64,000 bases of DNA from Ceratotherium simum simum (Eukaryota; Chordata; Mammalia; Perissodactyla; Rhinocerotidae), in assembly GCF_000283155.1 (NCBI RefSeq), contig NW_004454195.1, forward strand, positions 6,544,148 through 6,608,147. Direction: 5' to 3'. The notes beneath the pieces were generated by a model that ran no database searches, had not been told where the DNA came from, and saw only the letters and a list, made by a program, of their open reading frames with translations. Position numbers and translations under genes: made by a program. Position 1 is the first letter of the stretch. Every line of letters starts with the position of its first letter. Shown one piece after another: positions 54,840-64,000 of this stretch.

Positions 54840-56130
54840 TTATTCCATTTTATTTTGTTTTCTATTTCTTATGTTTTTTCCTTAGAGCACACTCTATTTT
54901 TCATTGGAGGATGGACTCTTTCTCTACTTATCTTAAAGTTATGCATTTTATTTTTATTCTCCTGGTGGTTATCCCTCATTTATTAAGACTCAAATGTATA
55001 CTTATTTATTCGTCAGCAATACTAAAGCTAAGCTGTATCTATATATTACCCTGGACAAAACAAGATAGTTGGCATGCTCTCACTGTCTATTGGTGCCCTG
55101 AATACCACTGCAGCCCCTAGTCAAGTTAGTAATTTCTAGAGTTTTAATACCAGATTATATGGATCTAATCTTTACAAATTTGTGCTTATTTGGGTAAACA
55201 TAAAATTTAGTAAATTCATCCCTCTGCGTTTCCTCCATATCTCATTGCTTCCTCTGCCTTTATTTGTCTTCTTCCTGAAGTACAACTTCCAAGAATCTAT
55301 TCAAACAGAGTCTACTTGAGACCCTGTATGCCTGCAAATATCTTTAATCCCTTTTGCATTAAATGCAAATTCAGCTGTATATGAAGTTATTTGTTAAAAT
55401 TTCATTTCTTCAGCATTCTCAAAATAATATCGTATTATGTTCTCAAGCTAGTGTTGTTTTTAAGATGTAAATTTTATTAATTAATTATATTAATTAACCC
55501 TATTAATGTCAATCTAATTTTTATTCCTTTGAGAGATCTGATTTTTCTCTCTAGAAACTTTTGTAATTTTTCTTTGTCTATAACATTCTTGAATTTTGCC
55601 AAAATGCATCTAGATTTCTTATCTAGCCTATTTGGCACTCTCTGACCCCAATTAATATGAAATATTACAATATCATATACTATTTGTAAAATTCCATTAT
55701 ATTCTCAAATGCTTCCCCCTCTCTATGTCTTTTCTGGGACTCCTATCGGGTAGATGTTGAATGTTTTGTTTTCTTCTATGTTTGTTACCATTTCCCTTAT
55801 CATTTATCCTTTCCTGATGCCCCCTGGGAATGCTCTTTGACCTAACCTCCTGCTCACTAAATAGTTTTTTAGCCTATGCATTGAGATTATTTCAATTACT
55901 ATATCTCTTATACCAAATACCTCCAATTAATTGTTCTTCATAGCTGCTTTTTCTTACTTCATGTTCCCAATACCCTCTTCTATCAATGAGTATTTTAAAT
56001 TCTTTTTCTTTTTCTTCCATTAGGTCTACCTCTTTTTTATACAGCTTCTTAAACTTATCATCTTACTTTTATATTCCTTTAAATCCTCAAAAATCTCGAT
56101 TTCTCCAGAAACCCAAATTTTATCTTCTTT
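54840..56130 (-). mobile_element. Probable HAL1 (half-L1), decayed, reverse
   Basis: Reading from the right: reversed ORF1-type phrases ('ttttctgggactcctatcgg', 'ttctcaaatgcttccccctc', 'aaaatgcatctagatttctt', 'caatctaatttttattcctt'), then directly a 3'-UTR-like block ('aaagttatgcattttatttt', 'ctggtggttatccctcattt'). ORF1 followed at once by a 3' UTR without ORF2 is the definition of HAL1. All frames are broken. An ordinary L1 with ORF2 deleted is the alternative. Confidence 0.6.
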
Positions 56131-57189
56131 TCATGATCAGTCACATTGACTAGTAATGTCTACTTTAGGGGAAGTGATGGAAACCTAGGCCTTAGCTTGC
56201 ACTCACCCCAGTGAGGTTGCAGGGAGGAGCGCTCCAGGACAGAGAGCCTGTACTATAATACCCCATGCGTCTTTACCTCCCCAAGCATCTCTTGACTGTA
56301 GAGAAAATCACCCAGTGCCTCTGAGCCAAGCTAAGTTTTAATCCATGTGTACCTACCATCTGAGAATATTGCCTGCTTCAGGGAGTGGGGAGAAAATGTT
56401 TTGGACCATAACGACATTTATTGGCTGCCCAATGGAGCAAAGCTGCAAGCAACGAGAGTGAAGGACACTCCTGGAAAACTCTCCCCTAGGTCAGGCCATA
56501 AATGTGCACGCCGGAGCTCTCCCATTGGAAGCTATTTCCCACATATTGGGACTGATTCACTTTTTATCTCCTCAAGGTATTTACTCAAACTTTTTGTGAT
56601 TTGCTGTGGTATCTCCAAATTTGACTTAAAGGGAGAAAGCCAGGAGCCTGGACTTATTTGCTTATAAATATATACTATATCATTTACATGGAAACTATAA
56701 ATATGTCAGCTTGCTTTTTAGCCAGACTAGGAATCTATAATTTAACTTCAAAGATACACAGAGATTTTAGCTAAATAAAAACTATTATGAACACTGTAAG
56801 AAATTAATATAGTAGTAAAATTTTTAAACAACTTCTTAGCTTTGAAAGACTAACCAGATACAAAATATAGATATAGAGAACCTCCAAACATCATAATAAT
56901 ATATTAATATGGAACACCTATTAAAGTTGGATTTTACAGAGAGAGAATCCTTCATGTTTTTAGGTATTCATGGCATATTTTACCCATAAAGCTCCACAGG
57001 AAACTTCAATAAATTTTGAAAGGTAAAATTTAAAACAATCACAGTCCCATATTGAATTGTTACAAGAAAAATTTGGAACAACAATAATAAAAGTTTAAAC
57101 AACCACCACCAACAACAGAAAAAAATCCAGCTTCTTAGAAATTAAAACTTGTCTGCTAAATACCACTGAGATCAAATTATAATTAAAAT
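56131..57189. other. Unique non-coding DNA
   Basis: The 106-codon plus-strand frame at 56347-56667 has no domain or context I can recognise and is not called. The rest is AT-rich. Confidence 0.45.
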
Positions 57190-57595
57190 GTTAGTTATAT
57201 ATCAAGGTTGGCCAGAGTGTAGAAAAATGGGCACGAATATATACTATTGTTGTATGAACTGATACAGCCTTTTGTGGAGTGCAGTGTGAGAGTACTTATC
57301 AAAATTAAACATGTACATACCCCTTGACCTAGAAAACCTACTCCCTGGAATCTATTATAGAGAAATATTTATACACGCAGGCAATGATATGAGCACAAGA
57401 ATTGACATTTACTGCCTTTCTTATGTAGTGTGTTTATATGAATAAAAGAATATTTGAAAGAATAAAGAGACTATTAGAAGTTGGTACCTTGAAAAGTTGG
57501 TTTGAGGTAAGGTAGAAGGGAGAATTTATTCATTTTTAGTTATATATTTCTGTACTGCTTGGAATTTTATAATTAAGAAAAAGCAATAAAAAAAT
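57190..57595 (+). repeat. Old L1 3' end
   Basis: 'gttggccagagtgtagaaaa', 'accccttgacctagaaaacc' and 'atatttctgtactgcttgga' followed by attttataattaag follow the L1 ORF2 tail and 3' UTR of old subfamilies. Confidence 0.6.
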
Positions 57596-57784
57596 AATAT
57601 TTTCAATTTTAGAATATTTAGGAAATAATCATAATGTGGTTTAAACATATCATTATAATATGTGTCCAAAGATCTAGTCACATACCAATTCAGAACCTTG
57701 AAAGCCAACGTTTTACTAGAAAGAATGAAAATACGTAAACAAAATATTCAATGATAGAAATTGAATATGCACGACAAAGTAACT

Positions 57785-58545
57785 CTAAGAGAAATAAAAA
57801 GAAAAAATAATAAAAATGAAATTTGACAATTAATAATTTAGCAAACACATCCAAGTGCTGCTTTGAAAAATTTAATAAAAAGGAACACACTTTGGGAGGT
57901 CTAGAGAAAATGTAAATACTCAAAATTAGGAATGAAAAAAAGATTAACTACAGAGAGAAAAATACAAGATAATACTTTTTATACCTTTAAGCTACTTTTT
58001 TTGTTTTGATGAAATTCATGACTTTCTAGAAAAAAAGTAAATTCACAAAACTCATCTCTTTTCCTCAACAATGAAAAACCAAAATAAACCAAAAACCAAC
58101 ATTATGAAAGTTTCCGGGATCTGATGATATTATAGAAAAGATCTTTCAAAATTTTAAGGAACAGAGAGTTCATAAAATAAATGGAACATAAAACAAACAG
58201 AAAGCTTTAAAATCATGTTATGATTATTGTCATAACCATTACACAAAAACCTGTTTTGCAAATGTGTATTTCAAAAATTTGGAAAAAAACTTTCAGGTCA
58301 AATTCAAGTACTTCTGTGCCCAGGTAAGATATATTCTGAGAATATAAGGAAGATTCAATATTATACAGTTTCTTAATAAAATAAAACATGTCAGTAAGAT
58401 AAAAGATATCTTCTAGATCAATGGCAAACACTTCTTCTCCTGAAAAAAACGAGAAAGAAAGAAAAACAAAACAAGTCATTTGATGCAGTACTACATCACT
58501 TCCCAATAAAAATTCTCAGTATACTAGAAATAAAATGGTACTTTT
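57785..58545 (+). pseudogene. Old L1 ORF2 fragment, plus strand
   Basis: Contains, in ORF2 order, 'ttaataatttagcaaacaca', 'ctcaaaattaggaatgaaaa', 'gaaattcatgactttctaga', 'tccgggatctgatgatatta' and 'ccaataaaaattctcagtat'. This covers the endonuclease-RT linker and early reverse transcriptase region. No open frame survives on the coding strand; the minus-strand frames at 57690-57923 and 58213-58506 are antisense shadows. Confidence 0.72.
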
Positions 58546-58659
58546 AAAATATTATAATGAGTACATCAACCAACAGTTGCACCATTCCTCAGAGGAACAC
58601 TAGATCCTCCCGAAGAATACATTACAGTAAGGAATAATAGAATCATGTCCTCTCTGACA

Positions 58660-59180
58660 GCTGGTGAATTCCTACCCAAGAATTACTTTCTTCTTCCTTA
58701 TGCTAATAGAACCGAACTATGATTCAGACACCAAGTGGCCATGTACTCCATGGGCTGCTGGGTCCCTCTCCAGTCCCAGAGAGTGAACTTTGACAAATCT
58801 GAATAAATCCTGGTAATATTTTGCTCACTTTGGCAAGAATTGCCTTGACAAAGAGCACATGATAAAATTCTGAAAATGAAATGTGAGATTTCTATTGTGG
58901 GGCTTCTGGGGAAATGGGTAAAATTGATCTATTCTGGTTTTAGCATGTTTTGGTGTAAGAATGTGAAACCTGGTCCTGTGGCACCCTTCTCGCCACCATG
59001 GAGAGTGGCCAACTTCCTGAAGACGGCAGAGAAGAAAGATGGAAAGAATCTGGATTTTTAAATGATGTTGCAGAGATACATTGACCAGCTCTGGAATAAC
59101 CCTATTTTATGGTTATTTGAAGTGAAATAGTTAATCTTATTTATTGTTTAAGCTACTTTCAATTTTACTTCTAAGTAAAG
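58660..59180 (+). repeat. Dispersed LTR-like repeat, copy 5, plus orientation
   Basis: 'acggcagagaagaaagatgg', 'ccagctctggaataacccta' and 'tattgtttaagctactttca' give the forward version of the family whose reversed starts appear at 24181 and 30646. The GTTTAAGCCACTTT-like end resembles MaLR LTR ends, though I cannot name the family. Confidence 0.5.
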
Positions 59181-59734
59181 CTAAAGCCATTGATATACCA
59201 ATGTTTACCAAAATTATTTAACAGTATTTTGAAATTAGAACAAATCAAATAAAACTGGTAAAGACTGTCTGAGATTTTGACAGAAAATTTTTAACTTCAG
59301 AAAAGAAAACATTATTATTTGCAAATAGTATTACTGTCTCCTCGGAAAACTCATCAGACTACTATTGCTGTATGGTGAGTGTCCCTGCCTGTGTATGGGG
59401 CCAGTGTATTCACTCAACAAATGCTACCTTTTGTAATGAGACTTTTGCGTAAGCACCAGACTATTTTCTAATATAGTTAAAGCCTTTAGTCTTAGATGTA
59501 AACCTGACTCATGAATCTTGATTTTAATAGAACCACTTGAATTTAGAAGCCAATGCTATGTTTGGAAGGTAAGAGTGCAATTGAATTACAGTTCAATGAA
59601 TTTTCACAAAGTGAAAAACTGCAACCACAATACAGGACAAGAAATGTTACAGTATCAGCATCTCAGAAATCATCACAATCACATATTTATCTCTCTATTG
59701 CTGATGAGCATTTGGGTTAGAGGGAGTTTTCTTT
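59181..59734. other. Unique AT-rich DNA
   Basis: No feature recognised. Confidence 0.4.
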
Positions 59735-60648
59735 CTTAACTTTTTATTTTGAAATAATTTTAGTCTTACTACAGAGAGTTCCCATGTACCTCTCACCCCG
59801 CTTCCCCTAATGTTAACATCCTACATAACCATAGTCCAACTATCAAAATGACATTAACATTGGTATTATACTGTTACCTAACTAGAGACTACTCATATTT
59901 TACCAGTTGTTTGATTAATGTTCTTTTTCTGTTCCAAGATCCAATCCAGAATTCCTCATTACATTTGTTCATCATGTCTCCTTAGACTTCTTTGATGTGT
60001 GATAATTCTTCAGTCTTTCCTTGTCTTTTATGACTTGGAGATGTTTGAAGAGTGCTGCTCGAGTGTTTTGTAGAATGTCCATCAATTTGGGTTTATGTGA
60101 TGTTTTCTCATGCTTAGATTGAGGTTACACATTTTGGGGAAGAATACTACAGAGGTGATATGCCTTCTTAGTGCGTTATATCAGAAAGTACACGAAGTTG
60201 ATAGGTCTTATACTGGTTATGTTGACCTTTATTACTTAGTTAAGGTGGTGTCTGCCAGGTTTCCTCACTATAAAGTTACTACTTTCCCTATTATAATTAA
60301 TAAGTACCTTGTGTGGAGATACTTTGAGACTATGCAAATATCCTGTTTTTCTTTAAGCATTCACTATTTTTAACATTCATCATGCCTACAGCAACTATTA
60401 CTATGATGTTCTAATGGTGATTTTCCAATTTTCCAGTTCTTCTACATTTACTAACTGGAGTTTTTCTGGTTATATTTTATGTTAGTATGGACTCATGGAT
60501 ATTTATATTATTCTTTGGCTTATAATTCAATACTAATGTTATTGTTCAAATTGTTCCGACTTCAGCCATTAGGAGCTTTTTCAGATATACTGTGACCTTT
60601 TGACATGCCCCCATTTTTTCTTTCTTTCTTTATTTTTAAAAGGCATTT
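59735..60648 (-). mobile_element. Old L1 LINE 3' region, left part, reverse
   Basis: Starts with reversed 3' UTR ('actttttattttgaaataat', 'cccctaatgttaacatccta', 'ttgtttgattaatgttcttt') and runs to the ERE at 60649, whose 12 bp duplication begins at 60637. L1ME/MC-like. Confidence 0.75.
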
Positions 60649-60916
60649 GTGTGTGTGTGTGTGTGCGCGTGCATGTGTGAGAGAGGAAGGTTGGCCATGA
60701 GCTAACATCCATTGCCAATCTTCCTCTTTTTTCCTGAGGAAGACTGGCCCTGAGCTAACATCTGTGCCCATCTTCCTCCATTTTGTATATGGAATGCCAC
60801 CACAGCATGGCTTGATGAGTGGTGTGTAGGTCCACGCCTGGGATCAGAACCTGTGAACCCTGGGCTGCTGAAGTGGAGCTCATGAATTTAACCACTACAC
60901 CACCAGGACGACCCCC
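60649..60916 (-). mobile_element. ERE SINE, reverse, with a GT-converted tail
   Basis: Reads from a (GT)n tail through 'gaggaaggttggccatgagc' and 'gaggaagactggccctgagc' to 'tttaaccactacaccaccag' and gacgaccccc. The duplication taaaaggcattt at 60637-60648 and 60917-60928 is exact. The tail that should be poly(T) on this strand is largely GT/GC repeats. The 69- and 94-codon frames are artefacts. Confidence 0.96.
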
Positions 60917-60928
60917 TAAAAGGCATTT

Positions 60929-62030
60929 TTTTTTACTTTTTGGTACCATGTAACGCTCCAGGCTCAATTTGTATTTTACCTGTTCTGTCCCTGGAATCAA
61001 CCACTTATCAAAGGAGCCCTGGTTCCTTTTATTAGACAATGGTATTTAGAAACCAAGATCTGGGCACTAGGAGTGCTCATTGCTATTGGATTGTCACTGT
61101 TTCTAGGCCGTCTCACCAGACAGCACTAGGAAATACATGCATATATACTAATTCATTTATACCCATGCATCTATATTTATCTACTTATCTCTATTTATCT
61201 ATCATCTATTTAATTATAAGTTGATCATGATATTTCTGATTCTAGTCCAGCACCATAGAGTTTATTCTAGCATTCCCTCTTTGCTTATTTGTAACATACA
61301 AATCTATTTGCTATATGTGTGACAAATTTACCAACCATAGCACACTGTTTGCCTTGAGTCTTTACCACATTTAATTGAATTGTTTGTCTCATTATTGAGT
61401 AGTCTTGAAGTTGAGTAGTGTCAATTCTCCAACTTTGTTTTTTTCCTTCAACATTGTGTTGTCTATTCTGGGTCTTTTGTCTCTTCATATAAACTTTAGA
61501 ATCAGTTTTTCATTATCCACAAAATAACTTGCTGGGATATTGATTTCTATTGTATTTAAGGTATAGTTCAAGTTGAAAAGAACTGACATCTTGACAATAT
61601 TGAGGCTTCCCATCCATGAAAGTGGAATTTCCTCCATTTATTTAGTTCTTCTTTGACTTCATTCATCATAGTTTTATAGCTGTCCCCCATATAGACCTTG
61701 TACATATTTTGATAGATTTATACCTAAGTATTTCATTTGGGGGGGTGCTAATGTAAATGGTAGAGTGTTTTTAATTTCAAATTGCATTTGTTCATTGTTG
61801 TTATATAGGAAAACAATTGGCTTTTAAATAATAACTTTATATATAGCAACCTTGCTATAACGGCTTATTAGTTCCAGTTTTCTTATTGATTCTTTTGAAT
61901 TTTCTACATAAAAGATCATGTCATCTGATAACAAGATAGTTTTAGTTCTTTCTTTTAATCTATATACCTTTTATTTTCTTTTCTTGTCTTGTTGCATTAG
62001 CTAGAAATTCCAGTACAATGTTGAAAAAAG
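60929..62030 (-). mobile_element. Old L1 LINE, ORF2 3' part, reverse
   Basis: Reversed ORF2 phrases: 'ctttagaatcagtttttcat', 'gaggcttcccatccatgaaa', 'tagatttatacctaagtatt', 'aagatcatgtcatctgataa' and 'attccagtacaatgttgaa'. Continues the L1 begun at 59735. A TATC-rich patch lies at 61165-61210. The ORF2 order stops near 62030. Confidence 0.85.
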
Positions 62031-63069
62031 TTTAGTGAGTTTTTCATTTCAGTTTTGTACTATTCAACTCTAGAATTTCTATTTCTTTTCTTTTTATAAT
62101 TTCTCTTTATTGATATTCTCTATTTTGAGACGTTGTCATGATACCTTCCCTTATCTCTTGAAGCTTCATTTCCATTTCTTCTTTGAACATATTCATCTTA
62201 GCTATTTTGAAAGCTTTGTGTGATAAATATGACATCTGGGACTTCTCAAGGAGTTTCCTTTGCCTGCTTTTTCTCCCCATCTATCAATCACCGTTTCCTA
62301 TGTGTTTGCAAGTCTTGTAAGTTTTGTTGAATTTTGGACATGTAAATAATATATTGTGGCAACTCTGGCTACTGATTTCATTTACTCCTTCTTGGGGTTT
62401 GCAGTTTTTGTTATTGTTTGCTTGTTGATTTATTTAGTGACTTGGCTAGATATTTCAGTGAAGCGTATTTGCCCCACAGTCTGTATCCTCTCATGTTGCA
62501 CCTCAGAGGACACAGCTTTAAGCATGCACACAGTCACCCTGTCCTCTCTACCTCCAAATCCCAAGAATGACAGTGATTTTAGCTGGTCTCACTTTAATTG
62601 CCTCTTTGTTCTCCTTGTTAAGGTTCTAGCTGGTCTGCCTAGATTGATACCACACCCAGCTGTTAACCTCCACTAATTGCTCCATTGTTTTCTGTAATGC
62701 CCTGGGTCACAAATTGCTCCACAGTCTGATCCAGTTAAAATCAAGACCCTTTGCAGGACTAGTCTTTGAAGCCAGTCATTGAAGCTTGCTCTGATCCCAA
62801 GAGGGCTATTTGTAGCTTTTCCTCATTCTTTCTGTTAAAATTCTAATTGGTCTACCATTTACTTATTGATATCATGGAGCTACAAGTTTCCTCTTAATTG
62901 CTCATCACCAAAATGTCTATTGTTTTTGACAGTGCCTATAAGCTTGAACTTCCCCGCACTGTATTTCAAATAAAGTCAGTTCTGTTGGGGATAGCTATGG
63001 AGCTCTCTATTCTTTTGACCTGCCTTCAACACTATGCCAATGTTCCAGACCTGGGGTTGAAGACAGTGA
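62031..63069 (-). mobile_element. L1 5' region (ORF1 start and 5' UTR), reverse
   Basis: 'tctagaatttctatttcttt', 'tctctttattgatattctct' and 'aataatatattgtggcaact' are the reverse of an old L1M ORF1 start and 5' UTR as I remember them. From about 62400 to 63069 the sequence is GC-richer and presumed 5' UTR. The 106-codon frame at 62356-62676 is not supported as a gene. This piece sits between two ORF2 blocks on the same strand. Confidence 0.6.
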
Positions 63070-63481
63070 CCTCTTTCTCAGAATGACACTACTGCTCTGC
63101 AAATTAGACGATGGGTGGGTGTGGTAGCCACAGGTTTTCTTGGCTTGCCTCTCCTGCCATAGAACCTTCACCTCCCAACAATGTGGGTGAAGGGTGACTG
63201 GGGCCCAGAAATCTCAGCCTTCTGCACCTGGAATAGAGCTGCTTCCCTACAAGTGGGGGTTGGGTGGAAAAATGGAGCCCCAGACATCTTAGCTGCACTT
63301 GCCTGGAATACAACTCCTGCAACATAGAACTGGGGGGTGAATATGAAATTCCAGTGGCCTGTTTTTCCCATGGAAAACTGTAGCATTAAATTAGGAGCTT
63401 GGGGGAAGAGGAGCTCTATCTTTTTTACTGCATTACCCAGAGTAGAGCTTCCATTACATTGGCTGGAGATGGGCAGGGAGG
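63070..63481 (-). repeat. Decayed tandem array of ~65-80 bp units at the L1 5' end
   Basis: Recurring anchors are 'cctggaatagagctgcttcc' (63227) and cctggaatacaactcctgca (63302), with weaker relatives starting near 63070, 63148, 63367 and 63436. Each is followed by a G-rich block (gtgggggttgggtgga, actggggggtgaata, gcttgggggaagagg, tggctggagatgggca). Unit lengths are about 78, 79, 75, 65, 69 and 46. Divergence is high. On the minus strand it lies upstream of the L1 5' UTR. Confidence 0.6.
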
Positions 63482-63689
63482 AGGTCATGCATCAAATGCC
63501 ATACTTTCCCTTTTCTTACGAAAATTTAGATTTGGTAGATTTTCTTAAATTAATGCTTCTCCATTTGCTCTATGTCCTTGGACAATTTCCAGAGACTTAA
63601 ATAGTTGCTTTTTATAATTTTCACAAATTATGATTTATCCTCATAGAGAGGATTCATGGAATTCCTCATGCTGTCATTCCAGAAGTTCC
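63482..63689. other. Unassigned junction sequence
   Basis: No clear family; lies between the tandem array and the next L1 ORF2 block. Confidence 0.35.
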
Positions 63690-64000
63690 TTCCTATTCTT
63701 TTATCTGGAAGAGATTGAATGGAATTTATATTACTTCTTCTTTGAATATTTGATAGAATACTCCAGTAAAACCATCTGGTCTTAGAGTTTTCTTGCTGAA
63801 AGGCTTTTAAGTAGGAATTCCATTTTTTAATAGATTCAGAAGTATCTATTCTTACTCTGAGTAGGTTTTAGTATTTTTTATCTTTTAGGCAGTTGGCAAA
63901 TTTCATTTAAGTTATCAAATACATGAACATTGACTTGTTCTTAATATTCTCCTTATATTCTTTAAGTGTCTGTAAGGTCTCTTTATAGCCTTTTAATGTC
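63690..64000 (-). mobile_element. L1 ORF2 fragment, reverse, runs off the window
   Basis: 'tatctggaagagattgaatg', 'tactccagtaaaaccatctg' and 'atttaagttatcaaatacat' match reversed ORF2 upstream of the part at 60929-62030. It continues past the window edge. Confidence 0.82.

Noticed and set aside
63148..63301. Possible exons in the GC-richer 63.1-63.5 kb block
   Set aside because: The block resolves better into diverged tandem units next to L1 5'-end sequence; the overlapping frames are in conflicting phases and directions.

Overview
This window is mammalian nuclear DNA, almost certainly from an odd-toed ungulate (Perissodactyla). The main evidence is ten copies of the tRNA-derived ERE SINE, whose 5' head reads close to GGGGCCGGCCCCGTGGC, several of them flanked by perfect 12-15 bp target-site duplications. 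Pan-mammalian repeats (MIR, MIR3, L2, MER5A, MLT1, old L1) fill much of the rest. Three of the ten EREs carry a variant middle segment that differs from the horse form I remember, which slightly favours rhinoceros or tapir over horse. That last point rests on recollection only.

I find no protein-coding gene, no spliced exon, no RNA gene outside the SINEs and no CpG island. The open reading frames present are short. They lie in low-complexity tracts, inside SINEs, antisense to L1, or in decayed L1 and retroviral sequence. The window reads as a repeat-rich, AT-rich intergenic or intronic desert.

Layout. Positions 1-6.8 kb: unique DNA with MIR, L2, a short TA-flanked DNA transposon, a purine microsatellite and a CR1/L3-like LINE split by another repeat. 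Positions 6.9-13.3 kb: a decayed minus-strand class I (gammaretrovirus-like) provirus with two LTRs, a recognisable capsid remnant and an ERE in its leader. Positions 13.3-16.1 kb: two MLT1 LTRs, one inserted in an L2, and a solo LTR with a 4 bp duplication. Positions 16-37 kb: mostly unique DNA with seven EREs, an L1 3' end whose A-tail has become a large pyrimidine microsatellite, and MIRs. Positions 39-42.5 kb: a 3 kb minus-strand L1 inserted into a MER5A. Positions 45-47.4 kb: L1 or HAL1 ORF1-like sequence, then a plus-strand L1 3' end carrying an ERE. Positions 48-54 kb: MIR, MIR3, MLT1 and L1 remnants. Positions 54.8-56.1 kb: probable HAL1. Positions 57-64 kb: several old L1 pieces, including an apparently detached L1 5' end with a decayed array of roughly 65-80 bp units.

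The features do not form a working pathway. What the window shows is a history of nested insertions: CR1, L2, MIR and MER5A are oldest, then MLT1 and old L1, then the provirus, with EREs youngest. I saw no convincing undescribed system. The items most worth checking are the monomer-like array at the L1 5' end (63070-63481), the L1 mosaic around it, the ERE variant, the provirus/MLT1 junction and a homeodomain-motif-rich unique block near 34.4-34.7 kb.
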